From contig NMRB01000156.1 of the NCBI GenBank assembly GCA_002633025.1, positions 95,879 through 159,878 on the forward strand: a stretch of 64,000 nt of DNA, read 5' to 3'. Positions within the stretch are counted from its first letter, which is position 1. Each line of letters starts with the position of its first letter. The notes under the pieces were generated by a model. That model ran no database searches, had not been told where the DNA came from, and saw only the letters and a program-made list of their open reading frames with translations. The translations under genes and the position numbers were made by a program. Positions 43,156-54,323 of this stretch are shown here, one piece after another. The DNA comes from Notospermus geniculatus (lineage: Eukaryota > Nemertea > Pilidiophora > Heteronemertea > Lineidae).

Positions 43156-43350
43156 GTGACCTTCCACAGCAAAACCAGTCGCATGTCGCTCAGAAAGTGG
43201 GCCTAAACGAACTAAGATGACACCAGGAGAGAATGGATAAAATAGATCGTATCAGCTTTCATAGGCAGACGATATTGAAACTGACAAACATTTGGTCTCA
43301 ACCTGCCAAGCTAAGAGCGACATGTGCCTGGTTTTGCTCTGGAAGGTCAC
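43156..43350. mobile_element. GTGACCTTCCACAGCAAAACC MITE
   Basis: GTGACCTTCCACAGCAAAAC and GTTTTGCTCTGGAAGGTCAC are inverted ends, with GCATGTCGCTC words inside both arms. A related copy is at 59486-59680. Confidence 0.8.
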
Positions 43351-43881
43351 AAATGCTTTTACTTCAAGTTTTGCAGTAGGCCTCTGTACATTCACATTGG
43401 ACATTGCTGTGCAAATCTTAAGTAAAAGCCAAGCATTTCACATTGACGTCGAATTCACTTGTCCGTTTGAATCCCCCCCAAAAACGTCTCCGTTTAAAAT
43501 CTGAACCCATGACACCCGATCACAGTTCTAGCAGGAATAGTATAAATGAATGCACAGTAGGTTTTTCGCAATAGTCTAGATGGTATGAGCCTTCGTCTCA
43601 CCCTACTGGAACCAAAATGTCCGTACATTTCTTGAGGAAATGTACTTCGGTGTATGAGAGAATTCATCCAACACGGGTTGAAATGAAGGTAAGCTACATG
43701 TATGTTCCTGTTTTTACAACACCTAGAGTACCACCTGAAGCCAGGCACTGAACATACCGTAACTGTAGAGTTTGCCTTGAGATTTCGTGTCATGTAAAGA
43801 TTGGGCAAAATACCCAATCGGCCTGCCTAAGAATATTGGACAAAATGTCTAACATTATAGACATTCTGGGATGAGATAATA

Positions 43882-44029
43882 GGGAGGTTTCGAAATCAAA
43901 CGATAAACGTAACTTTACGACAACGTTATTTTTCGTACTACACGTTAACCAGATTTATATTGCATTTTCGGTACAAAAATAACGTTGTCGCTAACGTTTA
44001 CGTTTATCGTTTGATTTCGAAACCTCCCT
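43882..44029. mobile_element. MITE with GAAATCAAACGATAAAC ends
   Basis: AGGGAGGTTTCGAAATCAAA at the left and its reverse complement at the right, 148 bases. It is nearly identical to 5252-5401 and is inserted in a TAGGCAAAATGCC-type repeat remnant. Confidence 0.8.
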
Positions 44030-44461
44030 AAAGCCTAGCCTCAGCTATGTTCGGCAGCTTGCCTATGCGAAGGCTCAGTGCTGAATCTCTTTATAAGTAT
44101 AAGCAAAAATAGATAAGCGAGCTTATCTATTTTTGATATAAGTAAAGTCGTCTTCGAATTTCGCAAATTTTCGACCCCAACCGCGCAATCTTCTTATAAG
44201 GGTAAGTGGACGACGCCCGAAATGAAATGGACGGGACGGGTAGCTTGTTCTTTCTTTGGCTTGGTTTATACTGCAATCAGAAGTAGGTCGACTGTAGTAG
44301 TAGTGGTAGTAGTACGGTAAATGCTGTCCTCACGCTTTCATTTGGCCGTGCGATTGCAGAATCGGTTGGAGTATAAGCAAAATCTAGTCTAAACGGATAA
44401 TTTCCTACAAGGCGTTTCGTCGATGCCAAATCGCAAGATGGTTTCGTGGTAAGCTCTAATA

Positions 44462-44588
44462 GGGAGTTTTCGCAAAGCCCCCGAAACGCCAATGCGAACG
44501 CCAAACCCATTGTTCGATGCCACCGGAAGAGCACCGAACAAAAGGACAGACGTTCGCGTTGGCGTTTCGGGGGTTTTGCGAAAACTCT
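44462..44588. mobile_element. Palindromic MITE (GCAAAGCCCCCGAAACGCC type)
   Basis: GGGAGTTTTCGCAAAGCCCC and GGGGTTTTGCGAAAACTC bound 127 bases. It is the cleanest member of the family in the window. Confidence 0.85.
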
Positions 44589-45242
44589 ATACATATTTTC
44601 ACCTCCTCGCTCCCCGCACCTGCTAACCTGCGCTTGTTCTGCTCTCAAATGCTTACAATGCTTGTACCCGTAGACCCTGTAGGATTTTTTTCCCCAGAAT
44701 ACCATATGCATGGAAGCGTACGTAGTGCTCGAAGAACTCCACGTTCTGTTGCTCAAAGGTGCGGCTGGCAGATGACTAATCTTCCAAGGTCGTCTCGATC
44801 ACTGAATCGACCTTGACCTTGTATGAGGTCGAGGTCAGTGGCTTCTTATTCTCTCAACTTCTTCTGAAGTAGACGCAAAAAAAGCTGTGGGAAGTCGTAA
44901 ATTATTCCACTGATGGCAGCTGGAATTCTCGCTTTACACTGAATCTGAGATGGCGTTTTGATATCGCCCACTGTTACATTTTAAACCGTACATAGATCCC
45001 TTTCTCTGTACCCAAACTCGTTGATGGCAGTATCATGTTGCACGTACATGTTCATATGGATAAAGACTAGTAAATGCTTTTACTTGGATTTTGCAATAAA
45101 TGCACTATGCTATGCTGTACAGTCTGAAGTAAAAATACTTGCTAACTTTTTATTCATATCAGCCAATGAAATGGCTGTACTGATTACTCCAAGACGTCGT
45201 TGAAATCATGATTATTTATTCTCGGCGTCGATTTCGTTTCAG

Positions 45243-45344
45243 TTAAAACAGACATGGAAGGAGGCCCCAGTCCACGACGGCAAGTTCGATTACAAACAGA
45301 TGGTGAAAATCATGAAACGTGGTGCTGATGAGGATCTCCAATAA
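45243..45344 (+). CDS. MRLC exon 8 (C-terminus) with stop
   Basis: The final coding exon, phase 0, after GATTTCGTTTCAG. It codes for residues 176-208: LKQTWKEAPVHDGKFDYKQM and then VKIMKRGADEDLQ, and ends at TAA 45342-45344. EAPVxxGKFDYxxxVxIxK is the conserved EF-hand 4 end of regulatory light chains. The whole protein, with one copy of each exon, is 208 residues, longer than typical muscle MRLCs (about 165-170) because of the N-terminal extension. Confidence 0.97.
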   Translation, partial: LKQTWKEAPVHDGKFDYKQMVKIMKRGADEDLQ

Positions 45345-45794
45345 ACCCTTACTACGTTCCCATCTCTCCTCACTCACTTCATTCTCCCTTATGAATATTC
45401 ATGGCGAACTCGACCTTTTGACATCTGACCTCTATGACGTCATGGAGAACAACCAATCAACAACGGAAATGAAACGATTTCGCAGGCCAAGCACCCGTTT
45501 TGACGGCTTCTTTTCACGATCTCAAGATGGAAAAGGAGGCTTGCGCAGAACGGGTGATATTTACCGCAGCCGTGTGTCGAACTGTTAGCATCTGACGATC
45601 AAGGAATATGTCCTCCTGCTGTTTTGTGAGTCAGGAAAAGCCACATGTGGATTGGTGGCTGATATTTTAAACATTGTGATCAGATTATGTGAATCTCGAA
45701 AAAGAGCTATCTTATTTATTTATGTTTTATTCATCAGTAACTCAACAAACAACTATCCAGCAGTCTATTGTGGCCATTTTAAACTGCAAATAAA
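45345..45794 (+). other. Likely MRLC 3' untranslated region
   Basis: No coding features follow the stop. An AATAAA polyadenylation signal is at 45789-45794, giving a 3' UTR of roughly 470 bases. No earlier canonical signal is seen apart from AATAAA at 45340, which overlaps the stop codon. Confidence 0.55.
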
Positions 45795-46340
45795 GGAAAA
45801 AACGGTGATCATCTACTATTACGTATGTCGAAGCCTCCAAGTCGAACGCTTTCGAATAACACTATTTCCCGATTCTTTTTGGCCAAAGAGTGTTATGCAT
45901 TCCAATCACACATAGCTGGGGCGTTTACCATCTTTCTACGAGTAGGGGGTCGTATGTTGTCTGTCTTTCTGAGGCAGTTCAACAAACTGGGTATTGTTAC
46001 AGGGGTGAGAAATTTTGTTAGTCTTTAGTATCTCCACGTTCATAGAAAGGTTAAGCCGACAAGTACAAGTACAAGTTTTATCTCCAATCCGAGTCAAGTC
46101 AACGTGTTACAAATTCAGTATTACCATTTACACAAAGTTGCGGTGATTCTAACAGAGCATGATGATGACCCCTGTGGTAATTCCCTCTCCCTCTACACTG
46201 TAAAGAACCCCCAGTATTCTTGCTTACAGCAAGCCCAGCCTGAGTGATCCCTCAATGTCTGGTTCTGTTGGCCAAGCAGGATCGTGGATAAACCCAGTGT
46301 TGTGTTTCTTGAGCCTACATCATGATTTCTAGTCCAGAAA
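45795..46340. other. Downstream of MRLC, nothing recognised
   Basis: The stretch includes ACAAGTACAAGTACAAG near 46060. No gene or bounded repeat is seen. Confidence 0.4.
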
Positions 46341-46778
46341 CGGTTAGTGGTAAAACCCGGAACGAAACGAAACGAAAAGAAATCATCGAAATGGGCATGA
46401 TTTGCGTCAATTTATTTTCAATTTATTGTCTTATTGTTTGTAATACCGATATTTAAGTGGTTAACGTAGAATCTGCTCCGACATTGACGCTTGCTTTATG
46501 CACCAACCGAATGAGTAAAGAAAACGCAGAACAAAAACTGGCGGTAGCTTGAGGAGCACCGAAGGGAATTTCGTACATGATGATTGTGATTGATTTTGAA
46601 ATAATAATTCAATTTGATTTTGTGTGGTATGTCGAAAAAACGTCAATTTCAAGGCGGAAGCATACGTCTGCAACATAATGACACTTAATTAGGCCTACGT
46701 TAATTCCCTAATTCCTTGGGAGTCCCATTTCGATGATTTCATTTCGTTTCGTTTCATTTCGGCTTTTATCACTAACCG
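46341..46778. mobile_element. hAT-like MITE with 8-base target duplication
   Basis: The element is 438 bases and starts CGGTTAGTGGTAAAACCCGG. Its inverted end is CTTTTATCACTAACCG, and the arms continue for about 54 bases with AACGAAACGAAACGAAAAG. TCCAGAAA flanks both ends exactly. An 8-base duplication is the mark of the hAT superfamily. No transposase frame is present. Confidence 0.8.
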
Positions 46779-47320
46779 TCCAGAAACATTTCTCAACATC
46801 CAATACGTGAATACACACCTTTAACTGTTTCATCAGGTGCTGAGTGTGCTAGTCATCTAGGAACGCCGCAGCCTCAGGAATCTGGACTATCTGTAGCTAG
46901 GTAAACGATCGTGTACCTGGAGTCGCTCCTTTTTAGGAAGCGAAGAAATTGTTGCGGCGGTGTAACAAGTGAAAACTATGACCTGTCTTGTGAATATGTC
47001 TGGTATATTATCTGCTTAGGTACTATAGGTATCTGCATCTGCATGCATGGCAGTGGAAGTTGGATTGTTTGTGGGGTTTCTAGAGAAACAGTAAAATGCT
47101 GTGCACAGGCTCTCGTAGTTCTTGTTCTTTTTTTGCATGTTTTTCTTGCCTTGCTGTAAAAACGGACACCGAGACAGCTCAGGGCGTTTCATCCTCCAAC
47201 AGCAGGGGTTTTTACCTTGCTCCTCTTCATCCACTCAGGAGTGTATGAAGAGGAGCGAGACCAAAGCCCTGCTATGGGAAGATGAGGGCGTTTGGTTTAA
47301 TTCCATCCGTCAGTAACCCC
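46779..47320. other. No gene; decayed palindrome at right
   Basis: A remnant of the CTCGCTCCTCTTCATAC palindrome lies at about 47212-47286. Open frames here show no family signature. Confidence 0.4.
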
Positions 47321-47952
47321 TAAAAGGGCCACAATATTGCCACTTTTTTCGACAGCCGGCGCCAGCGGCGGTGATTGCATCATCCTCCAATACCGTAGTT
47401 CCGCCTTTCGCCCCAGTGTTGGAGAATGTATGATTAGAATACAATGCATACGTGGATACCCTGGGAACGAGAGTTGCTCTACATGGGGCGAGGTTGTTAA
47501 GTGGCAGTTCAACAACAATAGATAGTTTAAGAAATCAAACGATAAACGTTAACTTTACGACAACGTTTTTTTTGTATGGAAAATGCAATACTCTAAACTC
47601 CCACTTGTCCCATTCCTGAACTCGGGGAAAAAATGACTAAATCCTAAGTTGAAGATAATGGAGTGGGGGTATGGTCAGAAACAGTAATGTCCTGTCCACT
47701 TACTTGTCCCACCCCCGAGCCTGGCAATGAATGTGACAACGTGCGATATCTTCAACTTAGGATTTGGTCATTTTTTCCGAGTTCAGGAATGGGACAGGTA
47801 AGTGGGAGTTTAGAGTATACAACCTGGTGAATTCGCTGTATGAAAAATAACGTTGTCGTAAAGTTAACGTTTATTGTTTGATTTCTTAAACTCCCTGTTG
47901 TCAATAGAGGTCTCTCTTAGCGGGAGCGCAGAAAGAATACAGAGCCCCTTTA
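47321..47952. mobile_element. Three-level nest of MITEs
   Basis: Outer: an AAAGGGCCACGGTATT-type element, inverted, from TAAAAGGGCCACAATATTGC to AGAGCCCCTTTAAC. Middle: a GAAATCAAACGATAAAC-type MITE at 47523-47896. Inner: 47591-47815 with ends CTCTAAACTCCCACTTGTCC and the inverse, flanked by TA. Each level interrupts a recognisable member of the next family. Confidence 0.75.
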
Positions 47953-48244
47953 ACATTCTTCACTAAGATAACCCAGCTCCATGTAGATGCAGCGGTATAG
48001 TTCGTGCTGAAGGAAAGAGGTTGGCATCATTCCTTGGTAAATTCATGCAGGTAGATCTCTTCTTGGAGCTAAAAATACAAGGAAACTATCGCAAGGTAAA
48101 CATACCTAATGCTCAACACTCCATCCACACCACCAGGCCAATCCTGCCTCTATCGTGTTGGTACATGTAATTGCCCTGAGATACGATGAGAACTTCACAG
48201 CGAACGTCAAGAAAAAATGGGCGTGGCTACATGTGGGCCTACAT

Positions 48245-48624
48245 TAAACTCCCTACGCAGTTGTATACCGCGCCCCCTTCGGTTTACCTGCTCTCCACTA
48301 CTGCTTAACTTCGTAAAATTCGCCGCGTTCGGTCAACAGATGGCGCTGAGAGAGTCGACCAATGAGAGCACCGAGCAACCGGTAACCAAGCTGGCCTGAG
48401 ACACTTTTTCATTGGCCGAGCGGTTCGTAGCCATGGTTAGCACAAGAACATCCGTTGACAACGGGCCGAAGAGTTCTGAAAGCAGCGTGCTGATAGGCTG
48501 TAAAATTCGCGCCAGGCCCTGACGCCATCTGTTGACCAAACGCGGCGAATTTTACGAAGTTAAGCAGTCGTGGAGAGCGAGTAAACCGAAGGGGGCGCGA
48601 CTCACAACTGCGTAGGGAGTTTAG
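48245..48624. mobile_element. TIR element (AAACTCCCTACGCAGTTGT), copy 2
   Basis: TAAACTCCCTACGCAGTTGT and ACAACTGCGTAGGGAGTTTA bound 380 bases that closely match 31795-32173 over their whole length. Confidence 0.85.
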
Positions 48625-48969
48625 GCCTACATGTACAAGTTGATATTTTGTGTTCTTGTGTTGGTGACGAATAGCCCTAGTTGGTACAGTGGACTTCCAT
48701 GTCTGAAAGACATTAAAGCGCCCCTATAGGCAGCTAGCTATTAGGCTGATATCAGTACATTCACTTCATCACAGATGGCGCTAGCAACCAATAACCGACG
48801 GATTTTGGCTCAAATGTTGATGTTCAGTGTACCAATACATGGCAGAGATAGATTCTCATGCCAACCAATCGCTGTAATGAACACAGGTACCTATGAGGAG
48901 GCTGCCTGTAGGGTCCCTTTAACTTTGCTTCGCAAAGGAACCATCGCCTTTAGTGCTTTAGTTATTGTA

Positions 48970-49359
48970 GGTTGAACCAACCTCGTTCCCAGGGGTCGTT
49001 CGCTTTCTGACAATATGGCGGTCGCGTCACTGACCCCTGGCATCAGCTTTGGAGTTAACGCACGTGATTGGTTGACGGGAAACCGTCAAATATATCCAAG
49101 AATATACCCAAAGAAATTTTCAAAATATTTTGGATCAAACCAGAAGGTTATCTATATCCAGGTTTGATGATTTTTTGTAAAAAGAATTTTAAAAAGCACT
49201 GGTTAGTATTTCAAATTGATTATTTTGACTCGTGCTGCCACCTATACTTAGTCCAAGATTCCTGGATTAGCAGCCGAAGCTGATTCCAGGGGTTAGTGAG
49301 CGAGTGGTCCGAGGTTGTCTGAGCGAACTATACCCCTGGGGACGAGGTTGAGGTTGAAC
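48970..49359. mobile_element. GTTGAACCAACCTCGTTCCC TIR element
   Basis: GGTTGAACCAACCTCGTTCC at the left is answered by GGACGAGGTTGAGGTTGAAC at the right, with CCAGGGGTC and ACCCCTGGG next inward. The element is 390 bases. Confidence 0.7.
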
Positions 49360-49770
49360 GTGAACTTCAAACCGACCCCTTTCATTGCTTATGCGCAGGG
49401 ACTACGTTTCCTCCATGTATGTCCTCAAAGACCTCGAAAACCGTTTTCAACCCTGAACACCACTTTTCTTGCTAATTATCTGAGTTTTCCATTGACGCAT
49501 CCTTCAAAATTGACACCGTCAATTGCAGATTTGGATCTTTGAAATACCAAACCAGGGCGACGATAAGCACCGCATTCGGGAAGTACACCCTTAGTCAAAA
49601 GTAAATGCCTACCTAATTTTCCGGCATATTTCCATGAATATTTTCCATAGCCACGTTTTCTTTTCATACAGATAATCTTAGGCCATTAATTATTAAACAA
49701 CTATGTTTTTGGCGAAAGTTTGAAATTTTGCCAAAATTTCATGTTTTTTTAAATACTCACTGTACACCCT

Positions 49771-49847
49771 TAGTCAAAAGTAAATTCCATGCAGTTTCAA
49801 TCCAAACAAGTCTTGTTCGGATTGAAACTGGTATTTACTTTTGACTA
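49771..49847. repeat. Palindrome ending in TTAGTCAAAAGTAAAT
   Basis: TAGTCAAAAGTAAATTCC is mirrored by GGTATTTACTTTTGACTA around CAAACAAGTCTTGTTCGG. The left-arm word also occurs at 49592-49606. Confidence 0.7.
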
Positions 49848-50150
49848 ATTGTTCCTCCTCACAAGACAAGAATTGGCGGTGAATGTGTTAAAAACTGTAG
49901 ACTGAGACAATTGAAATGGAATTACGGTGTTTCTTTTATCGATTGATGGTGATAATGGTTCCTTTCTTCGGTATACACAGTGATCGATCCGATACCGCGG
50001 TATTGATCTCCTGCCCGTTATAGGCAAGAAAGATGAGCAGCTCCTCACTTCAACCTGCACATGGACAGTTCACCACACTCACATCTGGGTAGAACTGGAC
50101 ATCGACAAAAGGGAAGCCTTGAGAATCATCTGAATGGATTGCATAATTTA

Positions 50151-50693
50151 AAGGAGCACGGTATTGGATCTCAAATGCGTTATTTGACTGCCGACGTAGA
50201 GGGAGCCACCTAGCGGTAGTAAGACAAACTATAAAAATGAATTACAAAATGTACATAGTAAATCCATCGGGTCAATTCGCCTACAACGTATAGCGTGTTC
50301 GGAATGCTTCCTCGGGGAAGCGGGAGAGCGTTCGGTAAGGTATTTGGAAGGCTGCCAAGGCTTCCTCGAGCCTGGCCGAAGTGAGTGACTCGCCGAATCG
50401 CTCACTTGGGGAAACTCCCGGCATGCATTTCGGTTTTCTTTCCAAGCCGACATGCTGATTGGCTGAACGTGGAATATTTCACGCCTGCAACCCACAGTAG
50501 TACCTTTCCCCGAGGAAGCGCAAATTTCGTTCGGAAATTCGCCTTCACTGGGCATGCTCACATTCTCCGAAGCTCGGGGAAGAAATTTCCTCGGGGAAGC
50601 TTTCCGAACACGGCCGTAGTTAGTCCCTGGCCTGGGTTGGAGAGTGGCGCGGTGGCGCTGGCTGTCGAGAAAAAGTTGCAATACCGTGGTCCT
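50151..50693. mobile_element. Harbinger-like MITE with TTA duplication and empty site
   Basis: AAGGAGCACGGTATTGG and CAATACCGTGGTCCTT are the ends, flanked by TTA. The duplicate locus at 59746-59748 reads AAGTTAACGAGGACG with TTA once. A 3-base TWA duplication is typical of PIF/Harbinger elements. Nested at about 50290-50616 is a palindrome with CTTCCTCGGGGAAGC words. Confidence 0.8.
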
Positions 50694-50781
50694 TTAACGA
50701 GGACGTTTCTTTGCTGCTTCAACAGAAGGACCATACGCCAAGGATGATACCAACAATCTTATCCAGAATTGTAAACTAGTG

Positions 50782-51126
50782 ATGGTGTTTGTCTTTATAT
50801 TTGTCTGTTCTAACCTAATTGAGAGGACAGTTGCACAGAAGGTGTCCTTCTTCAAGCTCCGGCGGCTAAATGTAGCCATTCCTAAAAGACACGACGTGAT
50901 CGCTGTGTCACCAATTCATTGCTGTACGATCTGTAATGAGGCGAGACAGTGCAGAACGACACGCTTTTACGCTACAAAGAATCAATTAAACTGCCGTCGG
51001 ACCAGTTTGGAGGATTGCCTTCTTGATGTTTCACCTAAAGAACCATCGGGTCGCATTTACACACGCTGTGAGCCAAGGCAGTCGGTAAAGGGACCAAAAA
51101 ATTGGCCTACTTTAAAGCCGGTGTAA
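50782..51126 (+). CDS. Small secreted PAN/apple-like protein, copy E1
   Basis: 114 residues from ATG 50782. Residues 1-18 are a hydrophobic signal peptide (MVFVFIFVCSNLIERTVA), with cleavage likely before Gln19. The mature part has Cys at 47, 48, 51, 57, 71, 79 and 96 in a CCxxC...C...C pattern followed by SGRIYTRC, which resembles a PAN/apple module, a fold of extracellular binding proteins. The match is by pattern only. A likely acceptor (CTTCAACAG) lies at 50725, so a 5' UTR exon is probable. The frame ends with CCG GTG TAA, which is also the start of a MITE end. Alternatively GTAAAG after 51084 is a donor and the gene continues downstream. Confidence 0.7.
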   Translation: MVFVFIFVCSNLIERTVAQKVSFFKLRRLNVAIPKRHDVIAVSPIHCCTICNEARQCRTTRFYATKNQLNCRRTSLEDCLLDVSPKEPSGRIYTRCEPRQSVKGPKNWPTLKPV

Positions 51127-51602
51127 CATCTGTCACGTTTCTCTGTGTGTGAATGTTCCCCCTCACTCTACTGCCCTATAAAGCCCTATTTACACAAGCC
51201 GATTTTGTCGTACTATTGTGTCGGCCGACAGAGACGTACGACAAAAACGCACTGTGTAGGCCTACACTAGACTTCCGAAACGATTTTTTTGTCGGTGCGA
51301 CATCGTGTGCAGAAGTCGGGTGTTCTATTTTCACCCGACATCGGCTGCTTCTCCCCATGGTTGTCTACCTAATGACACACGAGGTCCTAAGGGACGCATG
51401 AATAAACCGTCCCGTGTAAACAGATTAGCCGATCCCGACAAATCGGTACGACAAATCTGATATGACTCTGTCGTACGAGAAAATCGGCTCGTGTACATAG
51501 GGCTTTAAGCAGTCATGGTCTATTTGCTGTCTATTGTCACTACGTTTCCAATACAAAGCAGGAACACTGAAAAATGGGAAACACTGGCTGATGTTACACC
51601 GG
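51118..51602. mobile_element. CCGGTGTAACA-ended MITE with nested TIR element, copy E1
   Basis: CCGGTGTAACATCTGTCACG at the left and GCTGATGTTACACCGGG at the right. Nested at 51179-51507 is an element with TAAAGCCCTATTTACACAAG and GTGTACATAGGGCTTTA ends, which copy E2 lacks (empty site near 60222). Confidence 0.8.
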
Positions 51603-51970
51603 GTTCACACTGACTCGTTGGTGACATCTACATGTATATAGCGAAGGACAACCGACTACGACCCATAGAAGCTGTGTTCTTGGATCGCACTACAACGGAC
51701 GGGCCTATCACAAGCCAGCCGGTAGGCTTCTGACCTTCTCCGTTCCTCCGTGAACTCATAACCGACGAAGCAACAGCCTACGACGGTGACCGTAGTCGTC
51801 GGACTGCATGGTGTCCTGACGGAATATGGTCGCGTCGTAATCTGTCGCATCGCTAGCTCAGCAACTCGTGTTCAACGGATATTAGGCTAGGCCCAATAGG
51901 TTAACTTGAATATGCCATTCTGATCAAAAGTGAATGAGAAAAATCGCCAAGGTTGATCAACAGAAACAAT
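51603..51970. other. No gene recognised
   Basis: The stretch has several CGACGG/CGTCGG words but no bounded element and no coding signature. Confidence 0.4.
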
Positions 51971-52378
51971 AGCGAGGTTTAGCACCTTTCCGACTCCGAC
52001 TCCGGCTTCAACTACATGTACCAGAATGAATATTGCAGTCCGCTGTACACATCCTTGATAAAAACGATTTGATAGACGTTTGCAAATCGTAAAATGCCGT
52101 AACTTTGTGGCAGAATAATTTTGACTCGTAATCGGAAGTGCACATAAATAGCAAATATTATAGTCGTGTTTCAAGTCGTAACGACTAGGATTACGACTTC
52201 AATATTCATTATTTATCCGCACTTCCGATTTAGGCTATAAGGCCAAATTTTTCTGCCTTCAGTTTATGGTGTTTGACGAATTGAAAACGTCTATCCAATC
52301 GTTTTTTACTGCAATTCATTCTCATAGTTGAAGTCGGAGTCGGAGTCGGAAAGGTGCTAAACTTCGCTAATAAGACCG
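51971..52378. mobile_element. TIR element AGCGAGGTTTAGCACC
   Basis: AGCGAGGTTTAGCACCTTTC at the left and AAGGTGCTAAACTTCGCT at the right, with CGACTCCGACTCCGGCTTC / GAAGTCGGAGTCGGAGTCG next inward. Only the right half is repeated in D2 (54838-55012), so duplication D begins inside this element. Confidence 0.75.
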
Positions 52379-52485
52379 ACCTTGAAGTCCCAGTTGCACC
52401 TACTTTTTTTCAACTTTCGAAGGTTGCTGATCAAGATGCTTTTTGTTTCATTGAAAAATTACAACTGGTAAAAAGTTAATTAATA

Positions 52486-53497
52486 CTAGCACGATACCCG
52501 CGGTGAGCACAGAGGGGGTGGATGTGCTCAGAGGATGGTGACAGTTTTGTAGGGATCTGCATTGGGCAATATGTTTGGAGGGGGCTACCTTCTTGGGCAA
52601 TAATCTGGGCGTATGGGAAGTAGATGGTAGTACAGTAGTTTGTTGTGGTGGACGAAAGATTTCCACTTCAAAATCATCCTTAATGCAGTTCGTAAGGGGA
52701 GGTTTTAGCTGTGTGTCCATGAACCACACACAATACATGGCTAGAGTGTCCAATTTTTGCTCTCAAATGCTGGGAAATGGCGTAGGCCTAAAGGCACTCT
52801 TATTTTCTAAAATTTCCCCTGGCCGGGGGAGCCCCCGGACCCCCGCCGATATTTCGGCGCTCGCTGCTAAAAACAACTGCTAGGCCTAGGCCTACGGTCC
52901 GCTATTTTATGGCGTTCCCCCTGCAGGACGTTCCTACGGTCCTAGTCACTTGGAAGAGGTGGTATTCGAGGAATCATGACATTCTGGCCAGTGAATTCAG
53001 TTGCACGGCGTGTGACATAATGACGTCATATAAACCCAGGTTTCCGCGGAGACTTCGTCACTGTTTAGAGTGCTGGGGAAACCCCCGCCCATGACGTCAC
53101 GGGATACCCAGTTCCCATGGTATCGCCAATCAGCGTCGTCCGAATCATCATCCTCTACGTCACAAATCGGCCCGTCATCGACACGTATGACGTCAGTCAT
53201 TCAGTGATGACGTCGTCATGTCCCAACGGTCTACGCTGAATGACTGACGTCATACGTGTCGTTGTGACGCTGATTGGCGATACCATGGGAACTGGGCATT
53301 CCGTGACGTCATGGGCGAGGTTTCCCCAGCACTCGAAGATTGTTTCCCCATAAAAGCACCTTTTCCAAAAATGTTTTTTGTCGGCAGAGGGAGGTTTCAG
53401 CTGTGGGTCCATGGTTGACATCCTGGTGAAGTTTGATGAGCACAGGTACAGAGGTTGTTGACATTCGCGCGGAAGTCTATTCTTTTAATAGTATAGA
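52486..53497 (-). mobile_element. Non-autonomous Helitron with exact empty site
   Basis: Read on the minus strand it starts TCTATACTATTAAAAGAATAG and ends CGGGTATCGTGCTAG. The 3' end is CTAG (CTRR rule), 18 bases after a perfect 8-bp hairpin (TGAGCACA / TGTGCTCA, 11-base loop). It sits between host A and T with no target duplication. Copy D2 reads TTAATTAATATTTAACGG continuously at 55113-55130, exactly the sequence left when these 1012 bases are removed. No Rep or helicase coding is present. Inside, about 53074-53335, is an inverted repeat rich in TGACGTCA. Confidence 0.92.
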
Positions 53498-54180
53498 TTT
53501 AACGGATTTGGTCATAGGAGAATGTTGGGCTTAATTTGATGACGTCATTGCAGGAGTATGTACAAAATGAACATGCATTTTAGAGCTGTGATGGACTTAC
53601 GCAACTATTCATGTGAAAGAATGAAGTCAGAAATTTTTCTATTAGTAAATATGTAAATAAAAATGAGCTTTATCTCCACATTGATTTCTATTAGTAAATA
53701 TGTAAATAAAAATGAACTTTATCTCCACATTAGATTTCATTATCCCTGCAATGACATCACGCAAAAATTAACTGAGGCATTTTCCCACACATATTCCGTG
53801 ATATCTTCCAAAACTACTCAATCATCCGAATTTGAAAGCCAAGTGTAGTAGGTCTTTTGTACTCAATACACTTCAGTAATAACCTGCGTAGTCAATTTTG
53901 AGATACAACTTGATTCACATAATTAATGCTGATTACCCACCACAGAGAGGTCTGTCATCCACAAGTTTGCGATGTTGATTACCATGCAGAAACGTTGGTC
54001 GGTGCAGTTTAGGTCGCAGTTCGCCATCTTCGGTGACAACTGCCTTGACTTGCTTGGTGGCAATAATAGCAGTAAGTTACGTTGATTATACTTAACGCTT
54101 TTATTTCCAACCAGGCAATGCATCGTCCCAATGAACACGATGAAAAATAACAAGTTGACAGTTGTTTATATTTGTCAGGA
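53498..54180 (+). other. Duplicated non-coding stretch with small tandem repeat
   Basis: A unit of about 49 bases containing ATTAGTAAATATGTAAATAA occurs twice at 53640-53737 and again in D2 (55265-55361). No gene is called. Confidence 0.5.
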
Positions 54181-54312
54181 TCCTGAGAACATCAGGGGTT
54201 CTTAGCGCTCGCTCCCTTCGTCACCGCACACGTTCTCCGCCAGATCCTACCAATGTTCTCAGGAGTTTGTGTGCGGTGACGAAGGGAGCGAGGGATAGGC
54301 CCTACCAACACA
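54181..54312. mobile_element. AACATCAGGGGTTCTTAGCG palindrome, rearranged centre, copy D1
   Basis: The left arm TCCTGAGAACATCAGGGG and GTGCGGTGACGAAGGGAGCG are shared with 17970-18080. The middle has TGTTCTCAGGAGTTTGTGTG out of place, so one arm has been rearranged or two copies fused. Confidence 0.65.
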
Positions 54313-54323
54313 TGCTGGTGTTC

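Larger units (their letters stand above)
49848..51178 (+). repeat. Segmental duplication E, copy 1
   Basis: The upstream region, splice-acceptor-like site and PAN-like reading frame match 59310-60222. This copy is interrupted by the element at 50151-50693; the other is interrupted at 59486-59680. Confidence 0.8.

Noticed and set aside
53923-54153. A protein-like frame on the minus strand, repeated at 55617-55820
   Set aside because: Two frames look equally protein-like; differences between the copies are mostly amino-acid changing and one copy is shortened by a stop, so coding is not supported.
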